Below, piece after piece: positions 34,499 through 43,107 of a stretch of 64,000 nt of DNA. Position numbers and translations under genes: made by a program. Numbering within the stretch: the first letter of the stretch is position 1; every line of letters begins with the position of its first letter. Source of the DNA: Acinetobacter chengduensis (GTDB lineage Bacteria > Pseudomonadota > Gammaproteobacteria > Pseudomonadales > Moraxellaceae); the NCBI RefSeq assembly GCF_003664645.1, contig NZ_RCHC01000004.1, positions 186,001-250,000 on the forward strand, given 5' to 3'. The notes beneath the pieces were generated by a model. It was given only the letters and a program-made list of their open reading frames with translations, did not search any database and was not told the DNA's origin.

Positions 34499-35191
34499 AT
34501 GGCAAACGAAAAATCAAATAATGTTCGAATATTACAATCGACAAAAAAAACATCTTTATCACCTCTTATTACAGCAGTGATTGGCTTTTTAGCTGGGGTT
34601 TCTGTAATTTCTATTGCTGGATTCATCTTTATGAATATGCAGGCAAATGAAAATAAAAATATGATGCGTCAGGCTGAGCACCCATTGGAGGTTCAGCAAC
34701 ACGTACTTAGTGAACCAAATGAAGCACAAGCTCAAACTGGACATAGTGAAGAATTAAATGTGGTTGATCATACGCAGAATCCACATGATCAAATTGAACA
34801 TGGCCAAAATGATGAGCCAGATGTTCAGACTGTCGATCCTATAAATGCATTTAAGCATCCAACAATAGCGAAGCCTCAACAACTTGCGAAAACGCCCACT
34901 GCTACACAGGCGCAGGATCCTTTTGAGTTAGCTCAAGTAACGCCTAAAAACAGTGCGATGAATACCATTAAAACGAAGAAACCAAATGTTGCGCACACTC
35001 AATCTTTACAAGCGCAAGTAAAACTAGCACCCCAGACCACACCAGCGCTTAAAGCCGTAGCTAAAGTGACCAAACCTGTTGCTGTTGAAGAACCAGAACC
35101 GGAATCTCCACGTGGTTCATTACAAGTTACTGTCACCAAAACGATTGCTCCGATTAAGGAAACACCGAAAGAGCCAAAAGCTGAATCATGA
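34499..35191 (+). CDS. Unrecognised single-TM protein between tssL and tagX
   Basis: A 230-residue protein that I do not recognise. A basic N-terminus is followed by one TM helix (SPLITAVIGFLAGVSVISIAGFIFM, about 22-46). The remaining ~185 residues are likely periplasmic and appear disordered: rich in Gln, Thr, Pro, Ala, Lys and Glu with short motifs such as VAKVTKPVAVEEPEPESPRG. That shape resembles TonB-like or FtsN-like envelope-spanning linkers. It lies 12 bases after tssL, and its stop overlaps the tagX start (ATGA), so it is translationally tied to the peptidoglycan hydrolase. A role as partner or tether of TagX is plausible inference. Confidence 0.8.
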   Translation: MANEKSNNVRILQSTKKTSLSPLITAVIGFLAGVSVISIAGFIFMNMQANENKNMMRQAEHPLEVQQHVLSEPNEAQAQTGHSEELNVVDHTQNPHDQIEHGQNDEPDVQTVDPINAFKHPTIAKPQQLAKTPTATQAQDPFELAQVTPKNSAMNTIKTKKPNVAHTQSLQAQVKLAPQTTPALKAVAKVTKPVAVEEPEPESPRGSLQVTVTKTIAPIKETPKEPKAES

Positions 35192-36168
35192 TTATTCTAC
35201 TTTTTAGCTGTTTTTTAATTTTTAGCTTTGTCTTGGCATTACTTTTGTCGTATGAGTTTAGGCAAATCATACAGAATTTTTGTGCATCATTAATCCCCAA
35301 AGGCAAAAACCGTTGGGTAAATGCCAAACAATTTGCTCATGAATTAAATTCGGCAGCTTCACCTGATCAAATTCAATCACATTGGCATTTGCAACAGTGG
35401 TGGATATTGATCTCAGGCGCCGTACTATTTTCAAGTATTTTATTATTTGCATTCACTCAACCTGTCACTGCATCGAAAATGGAAGCAGATTATTTAAAAA
35501 AAGTGGATCCGCAAATTTTTGCAATGCTAAATGGTGAAATGCTTAATGCACCGCCAGAGGTAGAAGAAAACTTAGTACAAGATGCGATTGCTGAAGCCCT
35601 TGCCTTAGAGAGTATGAATAGCTCAGTGATTGAGGCCACAAATACCGCTCCAAGCAATACAATGCTAACAAATGACGCCGTATTTGAAGCGCATAGCCAT
35701 AATGATTTAGCTGGAGCAGATCGTAAATGGCATAAGATGAATCCACGATTTAAACAACGGTTATTGATGGTGATAAAAACCATGCGTGAACAACATGGTT
35801 ATGAGATAGTTTTACTTGAAGGCTATCGTAGCCCTGAACGACAAAATAACTTAGCTACAAATATTAATACAACCCGTGCAAAAGGATTTCAAAGTTATCA
35901 TCAGTTTGGCTTGGCTGCTGATATTGCATTTAAGCGAAATGGTAAAGTGGTGATTTCAGAGCGTGACCCTTGGGCAATGCGTGGATATCAGCTCTATGGC
36001 CAAGTGGCTGAATCTGTAGGATTAACTTGGGGTGGACGCTGGAAATCTATACAAGATTATGGCCATACTGAATACCGTATGCCAGGTCTGGTAAAGACTC
36101 GAGAAATGGCTGAAAAACTGACTTCTGAAGGTCAACTACAGGCTTCAAATATTAATGTGAATCCATAA
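35188..36168 (+). CDS. tagX: T6SS-associated peptidoglycan endopeptidase TagX (M15 family)
   Basis: A 326-residue membrane-anchored hydrolase. Two hydrophobic segments (about 2-22 and 70-92) flank a short basic loop. The C-terminal ~150 residues form a D,D-/L,D-peptidase M15 domain: LLEGYRSPERQNNLA, the zinc motif HQFGLAADIAF (His and Asp ligands) and a final zinc His in DYGHTEYRMPG. TagX of A. baumannii is described as an L,D-endopeptidase required for T6SS, presumably opening the peptidoglycan so the complex can be inserted. It is the last gene of the plus arm and its start overlaps the previous stop by four bases. The final codons sit inside a terminator stem. Confidence 0.88.
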   Translation: MIILLFSCFLIFSFVLALLLSYEFRQIIQNFCASLIPKGKNRWVNAKQFAHELNSAASPDQIQSHWHLQQWWILISGAVLFSSILLFAFTQPVTASKMEADYLKKVDPQIFAMLNGEMLNAPPEVEENLVQDAIAEALALESMNSSVIEATNTAPSNTMLTNDAVFEAHSHNDLAGADRKWHKMNPRFKQRLLMVIKTMREQHGYEIVLLEGYRSPERQNNLATNINTTRAKGFQSYHQFGLAADIAFKRNGKVVISERDPWAMRGYQLYGQVAESVGLTWGGRWKSIQDYGHTEYRMPGLVKTREMAEKLTSEGQLQASNINVNP

Positions 36169-36188
36169 AATGGCTTCACATTAATATT
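36148..36188. terminator. Bidirectional hairpin overlapping the tagX stop codon
   Basis: AATATTAATGTGAA (36148-36161) and TTCACATTAATATT (36175-36188) form a perfect 14-bp stem with a 13-base loop; the tagX TAA (36166-36168) lies in the loop. It stands between convergent tagX and the esterase gene. Confidence 0.7.
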
Positions 36189-36195
36189 CAGCATT

Positions 36196-36957
36196 TTATT
36201 TTAAAAATTTATCTAATGCATTGAGTACGTCCGTGGTTTTCTCCGCATGTAGCCAATGTCCTGCTTCTGCAATTGTTGTAATTTCAGCATGTGGAAATTG
36301 AGCCTGAATTGCTTCGAAATGTTGATCTTTTTGAATATAAGGTGATTTCTCACCTTTTAAAAATAATGTAGGGCCAGTAAAGGGGGTAGATATTGGCCAA
36401 GATAAAATATCTGCATAATGTGTATTTAAAGCATTTACATTAAATAGCCACTGCCCTTTATGCCATGATTTTAATAGAAATTGGATGACCATATCTTCTT
36501 GAATATATTGTTTCATCAATGCGATCACTTCACTACGTGTGGACAGATTGGCCTGTTCAACAGCAATTAAAGCTTTAAAAATTTGATCATGATGATTTTG
36601 AGTATAGGCAAAAGGTGCAATATCAAGTACAGCTAATTTCTCAATTCGATTGGGGTGCTGTTGAGCTAAATGCATCGCAATTTTGCCCCCCATAGAGTGC
36701 CCAACTAAACTAAATTTTTCAATGTTCAATGAGTCTAGTGTTTCTACAATATCTTGAGCCATCACAGCATAATTCATTTCTTCAGAATGCTCTGACTTAC
36801 CATGATTGCGGACGTCGATTTGCATAACATGATGTGTTTCAAAATAAGCTCGTGCCAACATGCCCAGATTACTTAAACTACCAAATAAACCGTGAATAAA
36901 AACGATTGTCGTCGATTGTGTTTGTGGGTTTATATGTTGCTCGAAATTTAGAATCAT
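36196..36957 (-). CDS. ybfF: YbfF-type alpha/beta hydrolase (esterase)
   Basis: A 253-residue soluble alpha/beta-hydrolase. The oxyanion-hole segment HGLFGSLSNLGMLAR is followed by IDVRNHGKSEHSEEMNY and the nucleophile elbow GHSMGGK (Ser about residue 87), with the catalytic His in AGHWLHAEKT near the C-terminus. The whole pattern, including FVHGLFGSLSNL and QFLLKSW, follows E. coli YbfF, an acyl-CoA/palmitoyl-type esterase. It is monocistronic and convergent with tagX. The physiological substrate is unknown. Confidence 0.88.
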   Translation of the reverse strand: MILNFEQHINPQTQSTTIVFIHGLFGSLSNLGMLARAYFETHHVMQIDVRNHGKSEHSEEMNYAVMAQDIVETLDSLNIEKFSLVGHSMGGKIAMHLAQQHPNRIEKLAVLDIAPFAYTQNHHDQIFKALIAVEQANLSTRSEVIALMKQYIQEDMVIQFLLKSWHKGQWLFNVNALNTHYADILSWPISTPFTGPTLFLKGEKSPYIQKDQHFEAIQAQFPHAEITTIAEAGHWLHAEKTTDVLNALDKFLK

Positions 36958-37080
36958 AGGGCTATTTTCGGTTTAACGTTTGAATGAACTTTATGATGTG
37001 GTCTATTTGTAATTTAATCAATTGTGAAATTAGTTTTATTTTTTTTTGCTTAGGCTATTTTAGACTCCGTGAAAAATAAA

Positions 37081-37099
37081 AGGCTGAAATAATCAGCCT
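37081..37099 (-). terminator. Terminator of the sulfur (YeeE/MBL) operon
   Basis: On the minus strand AGGCTGA-TTATT-TCAGCCT is followed by TTTTATTTTT, 22 bases after the MBL-fold gene stop. Confidence 0.85.
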
Positions 37100-37120
37100 G
37101 TGTTCAAATTGAACGTCTTT

Positions 37121-37993
37121 CTATTTAAAATAATTCAAAGGTAGTTTTAAATATCGAATCCCATTTTTCTCAGGTTCAGGGAAATTCCCTGCACGCATAT
37201 TTACTTGTATGGCAGGTAAAATTAATTTAGGCATATTTAATGACGCATCACGGCGCTCACGCATATCAATAAACGCTTGTTTCTGCGTTCTGGAATTAAT
37301 ATGAATATTCGTTAGCTTTTGTGATTGAATACTACTTTCACACTGATAATTTGAGCGATTTTCTGGCAAATAATCATGACAAAGAAAAACTCGTGTCTGT
37401 TCTGGTAATTGATATAAGCGTTGCACTGAATCAAATAAAATGGAAGCACTGCCCTTCGGAAAGTCGCAACGTGCCGTTCCATAATCTGGCATAAATAAGG
37501 TATCGCCTACAAATACGGCGTCGCCGATTACATAGCTTAAACAAGCTGGTGTATGGCCAGGTGTAGGAATGTTATATGCCTTTAGATTCCCAATATTAAA
37601 TGTTTCATTATCTTGAAATAAATAGTCAAACTCTTGCTGTGCATTCAAGGAATGCATATCTAAATGATAAATCTGTGCAAAGGTATCTTGTACAATTTTG
37701 ATGTGATGACTCATTGCGACTTTCCCCCCAAGCTTTTCTTTCAAATATTGGGACGCTGTTAAGTGGTCTGCATGCACGTGAGTTTCTAGAATCCATTCTG
37801 CGCTTAGGCTATTTTGCTGAATAAATGCCAAAATGTGGTCTGCACTTTGCGTAGATGTCGTCGCAGATGCAGCGTCATAATCTAAAACACTATCAATTAC
37901 GGCGCATTTTTTAGTTTCTGGATCAGTCACCACATAACTAAAGGTATTAGTCTGTTCATCAAAGAAATGTTGGACCCAAGCTGATATCGTCAT
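37121..37993 (-). CDS. Persulfide dioxygenase-like MBL-fold hydrolase (Blh/ETHE1-type)
   Basis: A 290-residue metallo-beta-lactamase-fold protein. Metal motif THVHADHLTA gives H72, H74, D76 and H77; further ligands are H147 (PTPGHTP) and D164 (FVGDTLF). The sequence DYGTARCDFPKGSA after D164 is characteristic of ETHE1/Blh persulfide dioxygenases, which oxidise glutathione persulfide to sulfite with one mononuclear iron. It follows the YeeE/YedE pair in an operon with the order typical of BigR-controlled sulfide detoxification, although no bigR gene is seen. The start lies 4 bases after the natural end of the frameshifted gene upstream. Confidence 0.85.
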   Translation of the reverse strand: MTISAWVQHFFDEQTNTFSYVVTDPETKKCAVIDSVLDYDAASATTSTQSADHILAFIQQNSLSAEWILETHVHADHLTASQYLKEKLGGKVAMSHHIKIVQDTFAQIYHLDMHSLNAQQEFDYLFQDNETFNIGNLKAYNIPTPGHTPACLSYVIGDAVFVGDTLFMPDYGTARCDFPKGSASILFDSVQRLYQLPEQTRVFLCHDYLPENRSNYQCESSIQSQKLTNIHINSRTQKQAFIDMRERRDASLNMPKLILPAIQVNMRAGNFPEPEKNGIRYLKLPLNYFK

Positions 37994-37997
37994 ATTT

Positions 37998-38413
37998 TTA
38001 TTGTCCTATAAGTTTTTTATGTGCCAATACACCAATAAACATTGAAACAATGAAATATAAGATCTGTGTATATCCTAAGCCAATGAGTGTAAAGCAGGTG
38101 CTGGACAAACGCCTGTTAAGCCCCAGCCTATGCCAAAAATGGATGCACCGAATAGAAGCTTGGCGTCAATCTGTGTCGCTTGAGGTAAATCAATGGCATC
38201 ACCAAAAAATGTTTTAGGCTGATTACGGCGCACAGCCAATTGAAATGGAATAAATGCAATCAAAATTGCACCTATCATTACAAATGCAAGACTTGGGTCC
38301 CACTGCCCTGCAACATCCAAAAAACCTAATACTTTTTCTGGATTAGACATGCCTGATAGCATTAGTCCAACAGAAAATAATCCACCAAACAGAAATGCAA
38401 AAATATTTTTCAT
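37998..38413 (-). pseudogene. DUF6691/YeeE-type membrane protein, frameshifted near the C-terminus
   Basis: The frame from ATG at 38413 encodes 112 residues up to PAPALHSLA and a TAG at 38075. It covers three TM segments and the conserved GWGLTGVCPAPAL motif. Past the stop, a different frame continues with the expected family ending IGLGYTQILYFIVSMFIGVL followed by AHKKLIGQ and TAA at 37998. The whole interval is 416 bases, one short of 139 codons, so a single-base deletion near 38085-38092 explains it. The lost part is the fourth TM helix. The gene overlaps the preceding yeeE by four bases. Either the protein is non-functional, or the read has a sequencing error here. Confidence 0.8.
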
Positions 38414-38829
38414 GCTCCTGCTCCTACAACATGACGTACAACAAATACCGTCATCGCACCTGTTAACATAAATACGCCTGTTGCAAGCATTGAACGTTTA
38501 GAAAGCCGACTGATTCCACAAATGCCGTGACCACTTGTACAGCCAGAACCCAGACGTGTACCAAAGCCGACCAAGAGACCTGCAACAATCAATTGCCACA
38601 CACTGGCATTCAGCACAATTTCAGGTTGTACAAATAGACCATAAATAAATGGAATGACAATAATACCCAGCAAAAACCAAAAAGCAGGTTTTTGGAAAAG
38701 TCCTTCTGGATGTACCAACTGGCCGATCATGCCACTGATACCTGCAATCTTACCGTTGATATATAAGTACCCAACGACAGAAACTCCAAGTAACGTACCG
38801 CCTAAAAAAGCCAAAACAAAATCATGCAT
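38410..38829 (-). CDS. YeeE/YedE family sulfur transport-related membrane protein
   Basis: A 139-residue inner-membrane protein with four TM helices. The motif LGSGCTSGHGICGISRLSKR contains the conserved cysteines of the YeeE/YedE (SoxT-like) fold, which passes thiosulfate or other sulfur species across the membrane. Here the family is split into two half-size proteins, this one and the next gene, which carries the second cysteine motif TGVCPAPAL. Together they would form one transporter, so the frameshift in the partner probably disables transport. First gene of the operon, with an inverted repeat just upstream of its ATG. Confidence 0.85.
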   Translation of the reverse strand: MHDFVLAFLGGTLLGVSVVGYLYINGKIAGISGMIGQLVHPEGLFQKPAFWFLLGIIVIPFIYGLFVQPEIVLNASVWQLIVAGLLVGFGTRLGSGCTSGHGICGISRLSKRSMLATGVFMLTGAMTVFVVRHVVGAGA

Positions 38830-38843
38830 AGGAATGATGAACC

Positions 38844-38877
38844 AATAAACACTATATGTTTTTATAATATGTTTATT
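38844..38877 (-). promoter_or_regulatory. Dyad upstream of the sulfur operon (candidate operator)
   Basis: AATAAACA and TGTTTATT form perfect 8-base arms with an 18-base AT-rich spacer, ending 15 bases before the yeeE ATG. Such operons are usually controlled by an ArsR-type repressor (BigR) binding AT-rich inverted repeats. The match to a known consensus was not checked. Confidence 0.35.
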
Positions 38878-38879
38878 TT

Positions 38880-39687
38880 TTGTTTATGCAAGTCCTATTT
38901 TCAACTTTTAGGTTCTACGCACTACACTTATCTTTATCGCTATAAATAAAATCTGCTTGAAGATGAGAAATCACTGATTAGAAATAAAGAATTTTACCAA
39001 GTCCAGGGCTACGAAATTATCTGACGCCATACCAGAATAATGCGCTATTCTAATTTTTAGATATGACTATAGATGCTTAAGCTCCTACACAACGATTGCA
39101 TTGATATAAGCGAAAAATAGCTTTTCAACAAAATAATTGAACGACTGAAGTTATTGTAAGATAAATTTTGAAACAGTCCTAAAAGCACTTCAAAACATCT
39201 ATCACAAATCAGTCGTGTCGAACATTTAAGTATGCATGAGTGATAATTTAAACAATAATTAATTATAAAAACTTAATAAATATTAAAATTCACGGGATAT
39301 ATCCCCGAGGATTTTCTAACACATGCCTATTTTTATTAATATATTCTTCATAACCAAGTGTTTTCCACCCACGATCTCATGTTAATTATGTAAATACAGC
39401 AGTTTTGGTCTTATAAAGATATATATGCATAGTTTATACGAACAATGTGGCACATGTGGGCAGTTAAACGATCAATCCAAGTCACCTAGTCAGAAGTTCA
39501 AATAGCTTCATGTCCGAATAGAAATGTGCAATCTAAGAATGAGGTGTAATCTTTGTGATACATGTCAATATTTGCTTTTGGCTTTAAGCCATCAAGACAA
39601 TTAGACAAGAAGATAAATTTAAAGCTTAACTCAATGCTTAAAAAATCAGTTTCTTAAGAAGGAATGAAAACGCACACACTTAATAAT
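38880..39687. other. Gene-free interval
   Basis: About 0.8 kb without a convincing open frame on either strand. A 12-base perfect palindrome GGGATATATCCC lies near 39294-39305. Nothing else is recognised. Confidence 0.5.
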
Positions 39688-39710
39688 AAAAAAAGCCACT
39701 TTTCAGTGGC
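39688..39710 (-). terminator. Distal terminator of the small secreted-protein operon
   Basis: On the minus strand GCCACT-GAAA-AGTGGC is followed by TTTTTTTATTATT. A second hairpin, GAATAACAT...ATGTTATTC (39716-39747), stands just before it. The gene end is about 190 bases upstream, giving an unusually long 3' untranslated region. Confidence 0.75.
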
Positions 39711-39893
39711 CAATCGAATAACATCAAGCATGACAATCATGTTATTCAGCCAGAGCATAAATAACCAGGGAAGTATTATTTATGTCTAAGCTTAAGGTTA
39801 CATAATAATGTTAAATAGTTATCACTTTTGTCTTTTTTTGTATCGTTATATGCCATTTTGAAGTATATCAACCCATAAATGACAGTTCTAGGA

Positions 39894-40283
39894 TTATTCC
39901 ACTGGTATTGTTACAGCTGATACGGGTTTACACATCGCTCCAGTGGTCATACCTGATTTGGTTAAACTCTGTTGCTGACGATCCAAAAAGTTTTTAGCCG
40001 CCATATACATGATTGAAGCCATCTCTAGTTGACTATTTTCTTCAGACAATTTCACAATTTGTTGATATGCATCGATACGTTGACAAAAAGACTGACTTTT
40101 TTCTGAAGCATCTGCTGTTGATTTAGGATCATCTAAAATAGGTTTGGTTGCTTTGATCACATCAAGATAATGTTGCATCTGTGCATCATAAGTTTGCTGT
40201 GTGAGTGGCTCAGCCTGTACTGTCTGCATGAATGACAACACAGTACAGGTCAGCACAAATGCATAGGAGCGTTTAAGCTTCAT
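39894..40283 (-). CDS. Small exported protein of unknown function
   Basis: A 129-residue protein with a clear signal peptide (SYAFVLTCTVLSFMQTVQA). I start it at the ATG at 40283, preceded by GAAGG; the open frame extends 10 codons upstream inside the previous gene. The mature part is helical and contains two cysteines (SFCQRID and AMCKPV), plausibly a disulfide. I do not recognise a family. It overlaps the end of the upstream gene by 11 bases, so the two are co-translated. Confidence 0.7.
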   Translation of the reverse strand: MKLKRSYAFVLTCTVLSFMQTVQAEPLTQQTYDAQMQHYLDVIKATKPILDDPKSTADASEKSQSFCQRIDAYQQIVKLSEENSQLEMASIMYMAAKNFLDRQQQSLTKSGMTTGAMCKPVSAVTIPVE

Positions 40284-40614
40284 CGCCTTCTTTCCAAACA
40301 TCTTCATAATCATCTGAATCGATCATAAAGCGGTAACCAGTGTCCAAAGCCAAATATGGAAGTGCTTCTGGAAACTCTTTCATTAATTCTTTTACACTAA
40401 TCAGCTCAAAAAAGTCTTCTGAAGCATCTAATTCACCACCATAGATAAACCACGACACATTATTATCGTCTGGCAATTTACGCAGACCAACCACTGGCTC
40501 TTTATTTAAAGTATGTAAAGCTATAGCAACCGTATCTGTTTCTTTTACGGCGCGATAAGCCGAGCCAAACTCTTCACAGACCAACTGCTGTTCTTCAATT
40601 AAATCGGCATCCAT
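40273..40614 (-). CDS. Small acidic cytoplasmic protein, possibly Imm33/DUF2185-like
   Basis: A 113-residue acidic protein without signal or TM. The segment PVVGLRKLPDDNNVSWFIYG and the later GELDASEDFFELISVKELM plus YLALDTGYRFMID resemble the DUF2185/Imm33 fold, found both as immunity proteins of polymorphic toxins and as a stand-alone housekeeping domain. It is coupled to a small exported protein and lies 4.1 kb from the T6SS, but no toxin gene is adjacent. The family match is tentative; the existence of the gene is secure. Confidence 0.65.
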   Translation of the reverse strand: MDADLIEEQQLVCEEFGSAYRAVKETDTVAIALHTLNKEPVVGLRKLPDDNNVSWFIYGGELDASEDFFELISVKELMKEFPEALPYLALDTGYRFMIDSDDYEDVWKEGDEA

Positions 40615-40907
40615 CTATAAAGCTCTATTTAGGTATTTAATCATGCACGCAGTTTAAGGCTTTCATTGGGCTTATACAATCAAGTGAAGTCAGATTTAGC
40701 TTCATTCGGTCAAGGGTTCTTATCTTTATGTCATGCTCAACTGAATCGCGTTGAATTACTCCTATGACTTACTACTGACGATTGATTACATGCGTTTCGA
40801 CGATGCCTTATATATAGCTAATAGCAACCGATCGATAAATCAAAATAAAAATCCAAGCAAGCGGACTCACTTGGAATCAAGTTAGACATATAAACCTATC
40901 GTTTCGC

Positions 40908-41387
40908 TTATTTTTGAGCGCGTATAGATTTAAGCTGCTGATAGATTAAAGACTCTTGGCCAGATTTATAGATATAGCGCTCTAAAGTCCCTTCATTCGT
41001 ATGTACAGACATTGAAATATTATCTCCTTTCAACGTATGAACAAGCGACGTAGGAATACTAAAATTATTTTGAGAACGGTGCAGACCAAAGAACATTTTA
41101 TTTGTCGTCTTCGCCGTAGGACCAAAACTTAACTCTTCAGTGCCATTACTAAAGGTAATTTTTTGGATATCGTAATCCTGTTGTACGCTATCTAATGACA
41201 CTTTAATCGCAACATGATCTAAAGCTTGCTCATTCCAACTCACTTGAACAATCGGGCAAAGTTCATTTGGCTCACAAATCAATAAACCCAATGCAGCACT
41301 CTTTTGAGGTACAGGCGTAGTCTGACATGCAACTAGAACACTAAGTACCATGGTCAATCCAAGACTTTTTAAAATGTATTTCTTCAC
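40908..41387 (-). CDS. Putative lipoprotein of unknown function
   Basis: A 159-residue protein with a lipoprotein signal peptide: basic MKK start, hydrophobic SLGLTMVLSV and lipobox LVAC, placing the lipidated Cys at residue 21. The remainder is beta-rich with two further cysteines close together (LLICEPNELCPIV), likely a disulfide loop. No domain is recognised. It is monocistronic; the ATG has GAGGGTGAG upstream. Confidence 0.75.
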   Translation of the reverse strand: MKKYILKSLGLTMVLSVLVACQTTPVPQKSAALGLLICEPNELCPIVQVSWNEQALDHVAIKVSLDSVQQDYDIQKITFSNGTEELSFGPTAKTTNKMFFGLHRSQNNFSIPTSLVHTLKGDNISMSVHTNEGTLERYIYKSGQESLIYQQLKSIRAQK

Positions 41388-41648
41388 CAGCTCACCCTCA
41401 TAACATTTAAATAGACAATATAATCGTGTTTATTACTACATATTATAAACAATAATCATTTTATATTTTAAACATAACACAACATGATGATCTGAAAAGA
41501 TCTTATTCAATAGGTATCACCCTACAATATTCTGTATGTTCTATTCAGTGATACACGTGACGAGGTTCTAATTTTATTAATGTTGGGAATTCACACACTG
41601 CCTTTAAACCGCTATTCAACCCATGAAGCAAAGTTATCAGTTTATCTA

Positions 41649-41880
41649 TCACCTCATCGCATACACATATTCACTCCAAAGCTTAGCGCGCTTACCAATA
41701 TCACCAACTAGCCTTATGATTGATGCTCTAAAGATGAGCAAACAGATCTCATATAAATAACCTTCTAGATATCAATGCCACATAAACCAACATCATAAAC
41801 AATGCTTTTGCCATTCCTGTGATTAAAACCCAACCGAATGCAAAGAGGATTTAATAACCAATATTGAGCAAATCCGTCAA
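41649..41880 (-). pseudogene. Possible remnant of a membrane-protein gene
   Basis: On the minus strand two adjoining frames look coding: first LFAFGWVLITGMAKALFMML then VYVALISRRL (two hydrophobic stretches), and after a frame change LIFRASIIRLVGDIGKRAKL then WSEYVYAMR and TGA at 41649-41651. There is no start and the frames do not join. I cannot identify the family. The rest of the 1.25 kb gap (41388-42634) shows nothing further apart from the aroQ leader. Confidence 0.35.
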
Positions 41881-42567
41881 TTCAAAGCTTTCTTTTCATC
41901 TGACATACACTCCAGATATTTTAGATTTTATATACACACCATGTATCTGTGAGCCCATTGAAAAATTATGCTCATCTTTAAAAAGTGCCGTATCTCCTAA
42001 TGCATCCGAAGTTGATCCACTATGACTGTTTAGCAATTTTTTAAGCAACATATCAAATTAAGATTTTTAATGGTCCATGCCACTCAGTTCATCTTCAAAC
42101 TGATGAAAAATTAGAGTAATTAACCAAAATACTGTTTTTAATCATAATTTATGTTTAATATCGAATATAAATTAAAAAAAATTCAGCATAAAAGTACAGA
42201 AAAATTTAAACGTTTAATTTTGACTCTACACTGGTCTAATTATGCATTTAAATTTTGAAACAACGAGTGTGGCAACCAACCGATTCAACTCGATTTTATA
42301 GATTCACTATACGGCGCATGTCCAATATCATCTAAAGTAGGACTATTTTTTGCCTTACATTTTTAAACAGTAAAACATCCGTTACATAAATGATAATAAC
42401 AGTTTTAGCCAATTCGGCTTACAATGTAAAAAACAGACATAACTATAAAATTTGTAATCTTTTAACATTGTCAAATGTTCGCAAAATTCGCATTATATAG
42501 CCCAAATCTGGCACACTAGATTCATGTCAATTCAAAGAATTTATAAATAAAATATGGAAAAATGTGC

Positions 42568-42602
42568 CATAATACGCAAACTTTGCAGATATCTTGCAAA
42601 GT
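42568..42602 (+). promoter_or_regulatory. aroQ-accBC promoter and leader hairpin
   Basis: An extended -10 element TGCCATAAT ends at 42573. Just downstream, ACTTTGCA (42580-42587) and TGCAAAGT (42595-42602) form a perfect 8-bp stem, which would sit at or near the transcript 5' end. GGAG precedes the aroQ ATG. Confidence 0.45.
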
Positions 42603-42634
42603 AATTTTGCAATCTTTCAATTGGAGCATGCTGA

Positions 42635-43090
42635 ATGAGTTCGACCATTTTGGTCATTCACGGACCGAATCTTAATTTGCTAGGAAAGCGCGAACCAGAA
42701 GTTTATGGACACCTCACACTTGAGGATATAAACCAGCAACTCACCGAACAAGCACAAAAAGCCTCTATTTATCTGCAAACTTTCCAAAGCAATTGGGAAG
42801 GTGCTGTGGTGGATCGTATTCATCAAGCACAACAAGATGGCGTTCAATTTATCATCATCAATCCAGCAGCCTTAACACATACATCGGTTGCGGTGCGTGA
42901 TGCACTTCTTGGCGTAGCAATTCCATTCATCGAAGTACATTTATCTAATGTACATGCACGTGAAGCTTTCCGCCATCACTCATATTTATCAGATAAAGCC
43001 GTAGGTGTGATCTGCGGATTAGGTGCAAAAGGCTACGCGTCAGCGCTTGACTTTGCTATCGAAAAAATTCAACCAACTTTGCAATCTTAA
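42635..43090 (+). CDS. aroQ: Type II 3-dehydroquinate dehydratase
   Basis: A 151-residue dodecameric dehydratase that converts 3-dehydroquinate to 3-dehydroshikimate in the shikimate pathway. The opening [17 protein letters not shown] contains catalytic Arg19 and Tyr24; the loop [18 protein letters not shown] carries the active-site His and substrate-binding Arg residues; [11 protein letters not shown] closes the site. It heads the aroQ-accB-accC operon (17 bases to accB), an arrangement found widely in gammaproteobacteria. Confidence 0.97.
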   Translation: MSSTILVIHGPNLNLLGKREPEVYGHLTLEDINQQLTEQAQKASIYLQTFQSNWEGAVVDRIHQAQQDGVQFIIINPAALTHTSVAVRDALLGVAIPFIEVHLSNVHAREAFRHHSYLSDKAVGVICGLGAKGYASALDFAIEKIQPTLQS

Positions 43091-43107
43091 TTTAGGAATA
43101 CTGTCTC

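Noticed and set aside
39290..39310. Palindrome GGGATATATCCC as a regulator site
   Set aside because: Only 12 bases, no gene start nearby, likely chance in AT-rich DNA.
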